The notes beneath the pieces were generated by a model, which saw only the letters and a list, made by a program, of their open reading frames with translations, had not been told where the DNA came from and did not search any database. DNA of 64,000 nucleotides from Nguyenibacter vanlangensis. GTDB lineage: Bacteria > Pseudomonadota > Alphaproteobacteria > Acetobacterales > Acetobacteraceae. Positions 17,706 through 27,267 of the stretch are shown piece by piece; the stretch's first letter is position 1, and every line of letters starts with the position of its first letter. Location of the stretch: assembly GCF_038719015.1 (NCBI RefSeq), contig NZ_CP152276.1, positions 940,001-1,004,000 of the forward strand. The letters are read 5' to 3'. A program made the position numbers and the translations under genes.

Positions 17706-18896
17706 TCAGGCCGCCTCGGCGATGGCGCATCCCGCCGCATGCCCGCTGGCCCAGGCCCACTGGAAGTTGTAGCCCCCCAGCCAGCCCGTCACGTCGACGG
17801 CCTCGCCCACCGCATAGAGGCCCGGAACCGCCCGCGCCGCCATGGTGCGCGACGACAGGCCGCGCGTGTCGATCCCCCCGCGCGTCACCTCGGCCTTGGC
17901 GAAGCCCTCGGTGCCGGACGGGGTCAGGCCCCAGCGGGACAGGATCTGTCCCAGCCGGTTCAGCGCCGCGTCGGGAATATCGCCGAGACGCCCGTCAGGC
18001 AGATGGTGCGCGGCCATCGCCTGCGCAAGCCGCTGCGGCAACAGCCCCGCCAACGCGGTGCGTCCTTCGATCCGCGGCCGCTGCCGCTTGGCCGCCCGCA
18101 GCGCCCCGGCGGCGTCGATCCCCGGCAGCAGGTCCAGGCAGATCTCCTGCCCCGCCTGCCAATAGGACGAAATCTGCAGGATCGCCGGACCCGACAGCCC
18201 GCGATGGGTGAACAGCATCGCCTCGTCGAACCGCGCCTTGCCGCACCGCGCCGCCACGGGCAGCGACACGCCCGACAGCTCCCGCACCCACGGCCACGCC
18301 GCCACATCCAACGTCAGCGGCACCAGCGCCGGCGCGGTGTCCGTCACGCACAGGCCGAACTGCCTGGCGATCACGTGCGACAGCCCGCTCGCCCCCATCT
18401 TGGGTATCGACAGCCCGCCGGTCGCCAGCACCAGCGCGGGCGCACGATAGACGCCCCGGTCGGTGGTCACCACGAACCGGTCGGACAGGCTGACATCGGT
18501 GATTCGGTGCGACAGGCCGATCGTCACCCCGCCGGCCGCGCATTCCGCCAGCAGCATCGCGACCACCGCGCGGGCCGACCCGTCGCAGAAAAGCTGGCCC
18601 AGCGTCTTCTCGTGCCAGGCGATCCTGTGCCGTTCGATCATCGCCAGGATGTCGGCCGGCCCGAACCGCGCCAGCGCCGATTTGGCGAAATGCGGATTGC
18701 CGGACAGAAAGCGGGTGGCGGCGCAATCCAGATTGGTAAAATTGCAGCGCCCGCCCCCAGAAATCAGGATCTTCCGCCCGGCCTCGTCGGCATGGTCCAG
18801 CACCGCGACGCGCCGCCCGCGTTGCCCCGCCGTCAGCGCCGTCATCAGCCCGGCGGCGCCGGCCCCCAGGACGATCGCATCCACGTCCCGCATCAT
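17706..18896 (-). CDS. HI0933/YhiN (BaiN-like) flavoprotein
   Basis: FAD-dependent oxidoreductase of the HI0933/YhiN family, often annotated aminoacetone oxidase or BaiN-like. The 396 residues start with the Rossmann motif VLGAGAAGLMTA, followed by the family fingerprint GRKILISGGGRCNFTN. The C-terminus carries the FAD-binding GLYAVGEAVDVTGWLGGYNFQWAWASG. The real reaction of this family is poorly defined. It starts 20 nt before the convergent end of nothing on plus, and its stop is 73 nt from the SDR start, so the two may be co-transcribed. Confidence 0.9.
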   Translation of the reverse strand: MMRDVDAIVLGAGAAGLMTALTAGQRGRRVAVLDHADEAGRKILISGGGRCNFTNLDCAATRFLSGNPHFAKSALARFGPADILAMIERHRIAWHEKTLGQLFCDGSARAVVAMLLAECAAGGVTIGLSHRITDVSLSDRFVVTTDRGVYRAPALVLATGGLSIPKMGASGLSHVIARQFGLCVTDTAPALVPLTLDVAAWPWVRELSGVSLPVAARCGKARFDEAMLFTHRGLSGPAILQISSYWQAGQEICLDLLPGIDAAGALRAAKRQRPRIEGRTALAGLLPQRLAQAMAAHHLPDGRLGDIPDAALNRLGQILSRWGLTPSGTEGFAKAEVTRGGIDTRGLSSRTMAARAVPGLYAVGEAVDVTGWLGGYNFQWAWASGHAAGCAIAEAA

Positions 18897-18916
18897 GGGA
18901 TCAGAGCGCCATGGGC

Positions 18917-19585
18917 TCAGAAATCGAGGTCCGCATAATGGTCGGGCGGCACGATCCCCGTCACCCGGTCATTCAGCAGCGAGCGGAAACACGGGCGCGA
19001 CTTGATCCGCGCATACCAGTCCTTGGCCGCCGGCGCCTTGGACCAGTCCACGTCGTTGATGAAATCCAGGCATGACAGATGGGCCGCCGCCGCGAAATCG
19101 GCCAGCGACAGCGCGGGCCCGGCCAGCCATTTCCGCGTCTCGGCCAGCCAGTCGATATAGGAAAGGTGATAGCGGATATTGGCATAGCCGGCGCGCAGCG
19201 CATTGCCGTCGGGATTGCCGCGCCCCGAAATGCGCTTCAGCACCTTTTCGTTCAGCAGGTTGTGCGTGACCTCGATCGCGAATTTCTGGTCGAACCACGC
19301 GACCAGACGCCGCACCTCGACCCGCTCGGCCAGGGTGCGGCCCAGCAGCGGCGTGTCGGGATAGGCCTCTTCCAGATATTCGCAGATCACCGACGAATCG
19401 GGGATCGACAGCCCGTTCTCCTCGACCAGCAGGGGCACCGTGCACGCCGGATTGGCCGCCAGATAATCCGGGCGCCGGTCCCACACCCGCTCCATCATCA
19501 GTTCGAACGGCAATCGCTTTTCGCCCAGCACCAGACGAACCTTGCGGGAATAGGGCGACAGCGGAAGATGATAGAGGATACGCAT
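18917..19585 (-). CDS. Glutathione S-transferase family protein
   Basis: Cytosolic GST fold of 222 residues: an N-terminal thioredoxin-like domain (LYHLPLSPYSRKVRLVLGEK, with SPYS at the usual catalytic Ser/Cys position), the glutathione gamma-Glu-binding VPLLVEENGLSIPDSSVICEYL, and a C-terminal helical domain with SLADFAAAAHLSCLDFI. Substrate and exact class are not evident. It lies 20 nt upstream of the flavoprotein gene on the same strand, so a GST-flavoprotein-SDR transcript is likely. Confidence 0.92.
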   Translation of the reverse strand: MRILYHLPLSPYSRKVRLVLGEKRLPFELMMERVWDRRPDYLAANPACTVPLLVEENGLSIPDSSVICEYLEEAYPDTPLLGRTLAERVEVRRLVAWFDQKFAIEVTHNLLNEKVLKRISGRGNPDGNALRAGYANIRYHLSYIDWLAETRKWLAGPALSLADFAAAAHLSCLDFINDVDWSKAPAAKDWYARIKSRPCFRSLLNDRVTGIVPPDHYADLDF

Positions 19586-19719
19586 CCGCCCGCTTTATTG
19601 CATCGCGCCCCGCTTCGCCAAGCCTCCCTTGCCTCGACAGGGCCCCATTCTCACGCTAGCTCACGTCAATCCCCTCATGTTCCGCCCTCCTGTTCTGGCC
19701 ACCAAAGGTTCGTGACGCC

Positions 19720-20442
19720 TTGCCCGACGAATCCAGCCCCCTGCCCCGCATCCGCGCCCGCGGCCGCTCCTTCCTGGCCCTCGTGCTCTCGCCCGAGGCG
19801 GCGCTCGATGACTGGCTGCGCGGGCTGGACGCGCAGATCGCGCGCTCCCCGTCTTTTTTCGTCGGCAAGCCGATCATTCTCGATCTGGGCCTGCTGTCGG
19901 CCGACGCCGAAGGGCTGGACGGACTCCTTGCGGCGCTCCTGGCGCGCGGCGTGCGGATCATCGCGATCGAAGGCGGCGATCGCGGCTGGCCGGCGCTGGC
20001 CGGATGGGACTGGCCGGACGGATTCGCGGGCGGACGGGCCTCGGGCCCGGTCGACCTGCCGGACGAGGACGAATCGCCCGTCCCCGCGTCCCAAGGCACC
20101 GCATCCCAGGCCGCCGCATCGCTGATCGTCGAGGGACCGATCCGGTCGGGACAGGCGATCCTGCATCCTGACGGGGATGTGATCATCGTCGGATCGGTGG
20201 CATCGGGCGCCGAAATCTCCGCCGGCGGATCGGTGCATGTCTATGGCACGCTGCGCGGGCGGGTCATCGCCGGCATGGGCGGACAGGACGGCGCGCGGAT
20301 CTTCGCACAGGCGATGAAGGCCGAATTGCTGGCGATCGACGGCTATTACATGATCGCCGAGGACATCGACGCGGCCCTGCACGGCAAGCCGGCCCAGGCG
20401 CTGCTGCAGGACGACACCATCGTGGTGCGCAAGCTGGACTAG
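19720..20442 (+). CDS. minC: Septum-site inhibitor MinC
   Basis: FtsZ inhibitor that blocks division at the poles as a MinCD complex. 240 residues: an N-terminal FtsZ-binding domain ([35 protein letters not shown]), an acidic linker (DLPDEDESP) and the C-terminal beta-helix ([39 protein letters not shown]) that dimerises and binds MinD. The best frame-consistent start is a TTG at 19720-19722; no in-frame ATG lies upstream nearby. minD follows after 126 nt. Confidence 0.94.
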   Translation: MPDESSPLPRIRARGRSFLALVLSPEAALDDWLRGLDAQIARSPSFFVGKPIILDLGLLSADAEGLDGLLAALLARGVRIIAIEGGDRGWPALAGWDWPDGFAGGRASGPVDLPDEDESPVPASQGTASQAAASLIVEGPIRSGQAILHPDGDVIIVGSVASGAEISAGGSVHVYGTLRGRVIAGMGGQDGARIFAQAMKAELLAIDGYYMIAEDIDAALHGKPAQALLQDDTIVVRKLD

Positions 20443-20568
20443 GCCCCGGCCGGGCTCGACCGGCCCCCGGCCAGCCCCTGGGCCGCTTTCCCGTTGCGAT
20501 TGCCACATATCCGCCATTAGACTCACGCAATTACGGCGCCGCAGAACGGCGAATCGAGACAAGGGAAT

Positions 20569-21390
20569 ATGCGTATGGCCAAGGTGCTGGTTGTCACATC
20601 CGGAAAGGGCGGAGTCGGCAAGACGACCTCGACCGCCGCCCTCGGCGCGGCACTGGCCCAGACGGGGAAGAATGTCGTCGTCGTCGATTTCGATGTCGGC
20701 CTGCGGAACCTGGACCTTGTCATGGGCGCCGAACGGCGCGTGGTCTTCGACCTGATCAATGTCGTGCAGGGCGACGCCAAGCTGGCGCAGGCGCTGATCC
20801 GCGACAAGCGGGTCGAAACCCTGTCGATCCTGCCGGCATCGCAGACCCGCGACAAGGACGCGCTGACCCCCGAGGGCGTGGCCCGGGTGATCGGGGAACT
20901 GCGCGAGAAATTCGACTGGGTGATCTGCGACAGCCCCGCCGGGATCGAACGCGGCGCCCAGCTCGCGATGCACCACGCCGACCAGGCGATCGTGGTGACC
21001 AATCCCGAAGTCTCGTCGGTGCGCGACAGCGACCGCATCATCGGCATGCTGGACAGCACCACCGAACGCGCGAAAAAGGGCGAGAAGATCGACAAGCATC
21101 TGCTTCTCACCCGCTACGACCCGGCCCGCGCGGCGCGCGGCGAGATGCTGCGCACCGACGACGTGCTGGAAATCCTGTCGATCCCGCTGCTCGGCATCGT
21201 CCCGGAAAGCGAGGAAGTGCTGCGGGCGTCGAACCTCGGCACCCCCGTCACGTTGTCCAATCCGACCAGCGCCCCGGCCCGGGCCTATTTCGAGGCGATC
21301 CGCCGCCTGGAGGGCGAGAAGCTGGACGTCAGCGTGCCGACCGAGCGCAAGGGCCTGTTCGACTGGCTGTTCAAGCGGAGCGTGGCATGA
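20569..21390 (+). CDS. minD: Division-site ATPase MinD
   Basis: Membrane-cycling ParA-type ATPase that recruits MinC and oscillates with MinE. 273 residues with the deviant Walker [11 protein letters not shown], switch I-like region [26 protein letters not shown], and the C-terminal amphipathic membrane-targeting helix ([10 protein letters not shown]). The start could be the ATG at 20569 or the one two codons later. Its last codon overlaps minE by 4 nt (ATGA), so MinD and MinE are co-translated. Confidence 0.98.
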   Translation: MRMAKVLVVTSGKGGVGKTTSTAALGAALAQTGKNVVVVDFDVGLRNLDLVMGAERRVVFDLINVVQGDAKLAQALIRDKRVETLSILPASQTRDKDALTPEGVARVIGELREKFDWVICDSPAGIERGAQLAMHHADQAIVVTNPEVSSVRDSDRIIGMLDSTTERAKKGEKIDKHLLLTRYDPARAARGEMLRTDDVLEILSIPLLGIVPESEEVLRASNLGTPVTLSNPTSAPARAYFEAIRRLEGEKLDVSVPTERKGLFDWLFKRSVA

Positions 21391-21704
21391 GCTTTCTGGC
21401 AAACCTGTTCGGACGCAAATCCTCGGCCCCGATCGCCCGCGACCGCCTGCAGATCCTCCTCGCCCACGAACGGGTGGCCGGCGAAGGCCAGTCCGAGCTG
21501 ATCGCGAAGCTGCAGGAGGAAATCCTCGAGGTCATCAAGCGGCACCTCGCCATCGACCAGGACAAGGTCCAGATCAAGATGGACCGCGGCACCGGCGTGT
21601 CGATGCTGGAAATCGACATCGAAGTGCCCGAGATGAAGGCGCGCGAAGCGAAAGCTTCCGAAGCGACGGACAAGGTCGAACAGCCCGAGCCCTCCTCGGC
21701 CTGA
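21387..21704 (+). CDS. minE: Topological specificity factor MinE
   Basis: Regulator that stimulates MinD ATPase and confines MinC/D to the poles. 105 residues: the N-terminal membrane/anti-MinCD segment ([28 protein letters not shown]) and the topological domain ([36 protein letters not shown]). The tail ([21 protein letters not shown]) is longer and more charged than in E. coli. It is the last gene of minCDE and is followed immediately by the ~158-bp tandem repeats. Confidence 0.97.
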   Translation: MSFLANLFGRKSSAPIARDRLQILLAHERVAGEGQSELIAKLQEEILEVIKRHLAIDQDKVQIKMDRGTGVSMLEIDIEVPEMKAREAKASEATDKVEQPEPSSA

Positions 21705-21738
21705 CCCCGCCCACCGATCGCCGCCAGCGCACAACCCC

Positions 21739-22726
21739 GGACAGAATCTCTCAGATCTTTATATCTCTCAGATCCTGTCCGGACAGGTGGGCTGCGAGCG
21801 AGAATGCCGCGCAGCGGCACGGAAGGCGTGTGTTCCCGAGCATCGTAACGGCCTTGTCGACCGCGAGCATCGACGCGCAGCAAACCCGCGTCGGATCGCC
21901 ACCAGCATGCAGTCCCGATCAGATCCTGTCCGGACATGTGGGCTGGCGAGCGAGAGTGCCGCGCAGCGGCACGGCCGGCGTGCGTTTCCAAGCATCGGAG
22001 CGGAGCGGCCTTGTCGGCCGTGGAGCACCGAAGCGCAGGAAACGCGCATCTGATCGCCGCCAGCGCATAGCCCCGATCAGATCCTGTCCGGAAATGCGGG
22101 CTGGTGAGCGAGAGTGCCGCAAAGCGGCACGGAAGGCGTGCGTTTCCGAGCATCGGAGCGGAGCGGCCTTGTCGGCCGTGGGGGAGCACCGAAGCGCAGG
22201 AAACGCGCATCGGATCGCCACCAGCGCATAGCCCCGATCAGATCCTGTCCGGAAATGCGGGCTGGTGAGCGAGAGTGCCGCAAAGCGGCACGGAAGGCGT
22301 GCGTTTCCGAGCATCGGAGCGGAGCGGCCTTGTCGGCCGCGGAGCACCGACGCGCAGGAAACGCGCATCGGATCGCCGCCAGCGCATAGCCCCGATCAGA
22401 TCCTGTCCGGAAATGCGGGCTGGTGAGCGAGAGTGCCGCAAAGCGGCACGGAAGGCGTGCGTTTCCGAGCATCGGAGCGGAGCGGCCTTGTCGGCCGTGT
22501 TAGCACCGAAGCGCAGGAAACGCGCATCTGATCGCCGCCAGCGCATAGCCCCGATCAGATCCTGTCCGGAAATGCGGGCTGGTGAGCGAGAGTGCCGCAA
22601 AGCGGCACGGCCGGCGTGGGTTTGCGAGCATCGCAGCGCAGCGGCCTGGATGGCCGTGAGCAGCGAAGCGCAGGAAACGCGCGTCGGATCGCCACCAGCG
22701 CGCATTTACGGACAGGATCTCTCAGA
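21739..22726. repeat. Tandem array of ~158-bp units (about six)
   Basis: The landmark GATCAGATCCTGTCCGG recurs at 21917, 22075, 22236, 22394 and 22553 (spacings 158, 161, 158, 159), with a divergent first unit from about 21765 and a truncated end near 22726. Each unit contains hairpins GTGCCGCAAAGCGGCAC and GGCCTTGTCGGCC. The array is flanked by near-identical direct repeats CGGACAGAATCTCTCAGA (21739) and CGGACAGGATCTCTCAGA (22709). Periods not divisible by three rotate any reading frame, so it is judged non-coding. It fills the gap between convergent minE and an ABC gene. Confidence 0.92.
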
Positions 22727-24578
22727 ATGCGCCTTCGATCGACATGGCCTGCCGCTCCAGGAATTCGCGATACGGGCCCGCGGTGCGCTCCAGCAGCCCG
22801 ACCGGACCATCCTGGACGATCCGCCCGTGATCCATGACCACGATCCGGTCGAAATCGCGCAGGGTCGACAGCCGATGCGCCACGGCAATCACGGTCCGCC
22901 CGATTTTCAACCGGTCCAGCGCCGCCTGCACATGCTGCTCGCTCTCGCTGTCCAGCGCGCTGGTGGCCTCGTCCAAGATCAGGATCGGCGCATTGCGCAG
23001 GAACGCCCGGGCGATGGCGATCCGCTGGCGCTGGCCGCCGGACAGCTTCACCCCGCGGTCGCCGACCTCGGTCTCGAACCCCTCGGGCATCGCCTCGATG
23101 AAGTCGCGGCAACCGGCGGCGGCGGCGGCGGCCAGCACTTCCTCGTCCGTCGCGTCGGGCTTGCCATAGCGGATATTTTCCAGCACCGACCGGCGCAGCA
23201 TCGACACGTCCTGCGGCACGACCGACATGCAGGCGCGCAGGCTTTCTTCGTCCAGGTCGCGGATATCGATGCCGTCGATCTCGATCTCCCCGCCCTGCAC
23301 GTAGCGCAGGCGCTGGATCAGGGCCAGGATCGTGCTCTTGCCCGATCCCGAACGCCCCACCAGCCCGACCCGCGACCCGGCCGCGATCGTCAGGTTGAAA
23401 TGCGACAGCACCGGCTGGCCGCCGGGATAAGCGAAGGTGACGTCGCGGAACACCACCTCGCCCCGCGACGATTCGGCAAAGCCGCGCGCCTCGGGGGAAT
23501 CGACCATCTCATGCCGGACCAGGATGGCGGCCAGCGCCTCGTCCAGCCGCGAGATATGCTGGATGGTCTCGACCAGGGCCACGGCCAGGTCCCGCGTGCC
23601 GTGCAGGATCATGAAGCCCAGATTCGTCACCATGACCACGTCGCCGATGCTGGCCTGTCCCAGATGCCACAGCATGACCACCCATCCCAGCAGCCCGGCG
23701 GTCAGCACCGCGGTCAGCACCGCATGGAGCAGGCGCAGCTTCTCCAGGTACCGCAGCGAACGGCCGCGGGCGGTCATCTCCTGCCGCATCGTCCGGCCCA
23801 GGCGCAGGCGCTCGTACTGCGCCATGCCGAACGACCGCACCAGCGAGACATTGTTGATGACGTCCAGCATCTCGCCATCCACCCGCGCCGCTTCCGACGC
23901 GAAATGCTGGTGCAGCCCGCGCCCCCCCGCCGCCATGCGGAACATCAGATAGCAAAGCCCGGCGGACAGGGCGACGATCACGCCGGCCATCAGCGGGCTG
24001 ACGGTCAGCAGCAGGCCGATCGACAGCGCGACGTTCAGGCAGGGCGGCAGCACGTTCCACGCCGCCAGGTTTTCCAGCGTGAACAGCGACACCGCCGAGG
24101 TCGAGATGCGCGTCGCCATCGCGCCGGGCATCCGCTCGGCGAAGAAGGCCGCGGAATGGCCGGTCAGGTAGCGGAACAGGTCGCGCCGCACGTCGCCGGT
24201 GATGGCCACGAACGCATGGGTGGCGAACCAGCCCGCCACCCGCCAGGACAGGTTGTCGGCGGCGATCACCACCACCAGGAAGGCGACCGCCCGCCAGATC
24301 GGCCCCATGTCGTGGGCGCCGTGCGCCGTCATGGTGTCGATCAGGAACCGCGTGGCATAGGTCGCGCCGACCGTGCAGCCGACCGCCACCGCGACCGAGA
24401 GGAAAATCACGACATGCTGAAGCGCGTGGCGCCGCACATAGCGAAAGATAAAAGGCAGCGGCCGGCCCAGATAGCGGACCAACTGGTCGTCTGTGATGGT
24501 GGTATCTGTGATGGTGGTATCGGTGTCACGCGCCAAAATCGGCTGCCCTCTCGATTGCGGCCGGATCGGCCGGACCAT
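22722..24578 (-). CDS. ABC exporter, fused membrane and ATPase domains
   Basis: Half-size type-IV (MsbA-like) exporter of 618 residues. The membrane domain, about 45-330, has several hydrophobic segments (VVIFLSVAVAVGCTVGATYA, AVAFLVVVIAADNL, VLTAVLTAGLLGWVVMLWHL). The ATPase domain holds Walker A GRSGSGKST, Q-loop VPQDVSML, signature LSGGQRQR and Walker B ILILDEATSALD. It probably works as a homodimer; the cargo is unknown. A 15-bp duplication near 24495-24525 gives the N-terminal DTTITDTTIT. Its stop lies at the edge of the tandem repeats. Confidence 0.93.
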   Translation of the reverse strand: MVRPIRPQSRGQPILARDTDTTITDTTITDDQLVRYLGRPLPFIFRYVRRHALQHVVIFLSVAVAVGCTVGATYATRFLIDTMTAHGAHDMGPIWRAVAFLVVVIAADNLSWRVAGWFATHAFVAITGDVRRDLFRYLTGHSAAFFAERMPGAMATRISTSAVSLFTLENLAAWNVLPPCLNVALSIGLLLTVSPLMAGVIVALSAGLCYLMFRMAAGGRGLHQHFASEAARVDGEMLDVINNVSLVRSFGMAQYERLRLGRTMRQEMTARGRSLRYLEKLRLLHAVLTAVLTAGLLGWVVMLWHLGQASIGDVVMVTNLGFMILHGTRDLAVALVETIQHISRLDEALAAILVRHEMVDSPEARGFAESSRGEVVFRDVTFAYPGGQPVLSHFNLTIAAGSRVGLVGRSGSGKSTILALIQRLRYVQGGEIEIDGIDIRDLDEESLRACMSVVPQDVSMLRRSVLENIRYGKPDATDEEVLAAAAAAGCRDFIEAMPEGFETEVGDRGVKLSGGQRQRIAIARAFLRNAPILILDEATSALDSESEQHVQAALDRLKIGRTVIAVAHRLSTLRDFDRIVVMDHGRIVQDGPVGLLERTAGPYREFLERQAMSIEGAF

Positions 24579-24950
24579 GGTGCGGGAAGACTTACATACT
24601 GAAATCGCTGATACTTATATCTATCCGGATCGCCGGGAAGAAAGATAGGCTTCCTCTCCCCCGGTTTATAAGGGCCCTCTGACGTCCCGGATCTGAAATC
24701 CATTGGATTTCAGATTGATAGTGGGCACAGGTTAAATCAACAACTTCGTGCCCAGGGCGAAGGCGAGACACGAATGCGCGGGCGGCGCGATGGACGGAAT
24801 ATCGGACGAAACGCGTTTCCCTCGCGGTCGTTTTACCGGCCGCTGGACAGGATCGCGGCCTGATGCCATCGATTTGCCGTTTCCCGGCGAAACGGTAGCA
24901 TCCCCTGTCCCCTCATGCGCTCTCATGCGGAAGAAAGAAGTGAACTGCCC
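24579..24950. promoter_or_regulatory. Divergent intergenic region with palindrome
   Basis: This 372-bp gap lies between the minus-strand ABC exporter and the plus-strand glycosyltransferase and must hold both promoters. It contains an AT-rich stretch near the exporter start, a perfect 12-bp-arm palindrome ATCTGAAATCCA-T-TGGATTTCAGAT at 24691-24715, and a weak GGGCAC/GTGCCC pair (24723-24728/24747-24752). The palindrome could be a regulator site or another dispersed hairpin. No convincing gene is visible. Confidence 0.5.
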
Positions 24951-25997
24951 ATGCGTATCGCCCAGGTCGCGCCCCTTCACGAAGCGGTCCCCCCCAAGCT
25001 CTATGGCGGGACCGAGCGCGTCGTCTCCTTCCTGACGGAAGAACTCACCGCGATGGGCCATGACGTCACCCTGTTCGCCAGCGGCGACAGCGTGACGTCC
25101 GCCCGCCTGAATGCCTGCTGGCCGCAGGCATTGCGCCTCGATCCGGCGATTCGCGACCCGATCGCGCCGCACATGCTGATGATGGAGCTGGTCGCCCGCG
25201 CGGCGGATCAGTTCGATATCCTGCATTTCCATATGGATTACTGGCCCTTCACCCATTTCAGCCGCCAGGCGACGCCGATGCTGACCACCATGCACGGCCG
25301 GCTGGACCTGATGGAGCTGCAGCCGATCTTCAACGCCTTCCCCAAGGTGCCGATCGTCTCGATCTCCGACAATCAGCGCACCCCCCTGCCCCAGGCCCAT
25401 TACGTGCGCACCGTCCTGCACGGCCTGCCCGAAAAGCTGCTGACGCCGCAGCCCGGTCCGCGCGATTATTTCGCCTTCCTGGGCAGGATCTGCCCGGAAA
25501 AAGGCGTAGACAAGGCAATCCGCATCGCCCGCGCGCTGAACGTGCCGCTGAAGATCGCCGCGAAGATCGACAAGGTCGACGCCGACTATTTCGACCGCGA
25601 GATCGCCCCGATGCTGGGCGCCGGCGTGGAACTGATCGGCGAGATCAACGACCGGCAGAAGCCGGCCTTCCTGTCCGGGGCCAGGGCGCTGCTGATGCCG
25701 ATCGACTGGCCCGAACCGTTCGGCCTGGTGATGATCGAGGCGATGGCCTGCGGCACGCCCGTCGTGGCCTTCCGCCGCGGTTCGGTGCCCGAAGTGCTGG
25801 AAGACGGGCTGACCGGCCTGATCGTCGATGACGAGCACGAGGCGATCGCCGCCTGCGCGCGCCTGCCCGAACTGAACAGCACCGCCATCCGCCGACGGTT
25901 CGAGGAACGTTTCACCGCCCGCCGCATGGCCCAGGATTATCTCGAACTTTATAACCAGTTGATCGACGGTCGTGTCCCGCCCGAGAAATTCTTATGA
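24951..25997 (+). CDS. Glycosyltransferase family 4
   Basis: GT-B glycosyltransferase of 348 residues. The N-terminal domain starts MRIAQVAPLHEAVPPKLYGG, with the nucleotide-sugar loop YGGTERVVSFL. The C-terminal GT4 domain has FLGRICPEKGVDKAI and the EX7E-type donor site EPFGLVMIEAMACGTPVVA. Donor and acceptor are unknown; no polysaccharide cluster surrounds it. The last residues (PPEKFL) and the stop codon are encoded inside the palindromic element at 25973-26079, so the original C-terminus may have been replaced. Confidence 0.93.
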   Translation: MRIAQVAPLHEAVPPKLYGGTERVVSFLTEELTAMGHDVTLFASGDSVTSARLNACWPQALRLDPAIRDPIAPHMLMMELVARAADQFDILHFHMDYWPFTHFSRQATPMLTTMHGRLDLMELQPIFNAFPKVPIVSISDNQRTPLPQAHYVRTVLHGLPEKLLTPQPGPRDYFAFLGRICPEKGVDKAIRIARALNVPLKIAAKIDKVDADYFDREIAPMLGAGVELIGEINDRQKPAFLSGARALLMPIDWPEPFGLVMIEAMACGTPVVAFRRGSVPEVLEDGLTGLIVDDEHEAIAACARLPELNSTAIRRRFEERFTARRMAQDYLELYNQLIDGRVPPEKFL

Positions 25998-26079
25998 GAA
26001 TTTCTCGGATCAGAAGGCCAATAAAATATTGATTCTATTGTTATATTCTCGAATTTCGCTTGCGAATTCGGGAATATGA
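25973..26079. repeat. Dispersed palindromic element, copy 2 (inverted)
   Basis: Reverse-orientation copy of the element at 16358-16478. It starts with GTGTCC (25973-25978), has the perfect 28-bp palindrome CCGAGAAATTCT-TATG-AGAATTTCTCGG (25981-26008), then a linker (26005-26034) matching the reverse complement of copy 1 at 26 of 28 positions by eye, and a second hairpin CGAATTTCGC/GCGAATTCG (26050-26070) ending near ATGACAC. It overlaps the last codons and stop of the glycosyltransferase. Confidence 0.85.
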
Positions 26080-26157
26080 CACGGGCATTCGGACTGATGC
26101 GGCCGGGGCAGCCCGGCCTCGACCGGCGCCGCCCCTCCCACTCTTCTCCCCGACCGG

Positions 26158-27267
26158 TCAAGCCGGCCGCCACGCGGTGACGACCCGCGCGGCCGCCTCG
26201 GCCACCCCGTCCAGATGCAGCCGGCCCCCGGTGACCGGCTGCGCGACCCCCGTGGTGTCCGGAAAGGACAAGGCCAGGCCACGGACGCTGCGCATCGCCA
26301 GAAAGGCGAAACATTGCGCCTCCAGCGCGTCGCCATCCCATCCCACCGCCTCGACCGGCGCGACGGGCACCGTCAGGCTGTGGCTCAGCCCCTCCATCAG
26401 CACCGGATTATGCCGCCCGCCGCCGCAGACCAGCCAGCGGCGAGGCAGGAACGGCAGCCTGGTATTGGCGACCGCCCGCACGGTGAAGGCCGCCAGCGTC
26501 GCGGCGCCGTCCTCGGCCGACAGGTCCGAGAGCAATTCCATGCCGCGATGGAACGACATGCGATCCAGCGATTTCGGCGCCCCGCGCACGAAGAACGGAT
26601 CGCTCATCAAGGCCGCCAGCACCCGCTGGCTGACCTGCCCGGCCCGGGCCAGCGCCCCGTCGCGATCATAGGGCACGCCGGTATGGCGCATGGCCCAATC
26701 GTCCAGCAGCGCGTTTCCCGGCCCGACATCGCAGGCCACCAGGCGTCCCCCCGGCCCCAGCAGCGACAGATTGGCCACCCCGCCGATATTCAGCACGGCC
26801 AGCGGCCGCGCCATGTCGTGCGCCAGCGCATCATGAAACACCGGCACCAGCGGCGCGCCCTCGCCCCCCGCCCGCACGTCGGCGCTTCGGAAATCATGCA
26901 CGACCGGCAGGCCCAGCTCCCGCGACAGCAGCCCGGCGTCACCGATCTGCCAGGTGCGGGCATCCTCGGGCCGATGCAGGATCGTCTGGCCGTGAAAGCC
27001 GATCAGTTCGGCGGGCCAATCCAGCGCACGCACCGCCTGGACATGCAGCAGCGTCAGTTCGCGCTCGACCGCGCGAAGCTCCGGGTCGCCGGGCGAGATC
27101 ATGGCGGCATGCCCATAGATGTCGCGCATGCGCCCCCGCAGTTCGGCCGAGAAGGGAACGGTCACGGCAGGCCCCGTGGCCCCGATCGTCACGCCATCCG
27201 TCTCCAGGCACGCCGCATCCACCCCGTCCAGGGACGTTCCGCTCATCAGCCCGATTACCCGGATCAT
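26158..27267 (-). CDS. anmK: Anhydro-N-acetylmuramic acid kinase AnmK
   Basis: Recycles cell-wall anhydro-MurNAc by hydrolysis plus phosphorylation to MurNAc-6-phosphate. The 369 residues show the N-terminal phosphate loop GLMSGTSLDGVD, IGFHGQTILH, the catalytic Asp in DVGPGNALLDDW, NIGGVANLS and the C-terminal VCGGGRHNPVLME. Length matches the family. The ATG at 27265-27267 has AGGAAAGGAAG upstream. It stands alone: no murQ or nagZ is visible beside it. Confidence 0.96.
   Translation of the reverse strand: MIRVIGLMSGTSLDGVDAACLETDGVTIGATGPAVTVPFSAELRGRMRDIYGHAAMISPGDPELRAVERELTLLHVQAVRALDWPAELIGFHGQTILHRPEDARTWQIGDAGLLSRELGLPVVHDFRSADVRAGGEGAPLVPVFHDALAHDMARPLAVLNIGGVANLSLLGPGGRLVACDVGPGNALLDDWAMRHTGVPYDRDGALARAGQVSQRVLAALMSDPFFVRGAPKSLDRMSFHRGMELLSDLSAEDGAATLAAFTVRAVANTRLPFLPRRWLVCGGGRHNPVLMEGLSHSLTVPVAPVEAVGWDGDALEAQCFAFLAMRSVRGLALSFPDTTGVAQPVTGGRLHLDGVAEAAARVVTAWRPA

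Noticed and set aside
21787..22705. Several 80-155 codon frames inside the tandem array that look like a repeat protein family
   Set aside because: The same peptides appear in rotating frames on both strands because the unit length is not a multiple of three; no ribosome-binding sites. Best explained as non-coding repeats.
21739..22726. Tandem array as a CRISPR locus
   Set aside because: Units of ~158 bp are similar along their whole length with no short repeat/unique spacer alternation, and no cas gene is near.
24748..25035. A 95-codon plus-strand frame overlapping the glycosyltransferase start
   Set aside because: Runs into the first codons of the GT4 gene in another frame and has no recognisable sequence.
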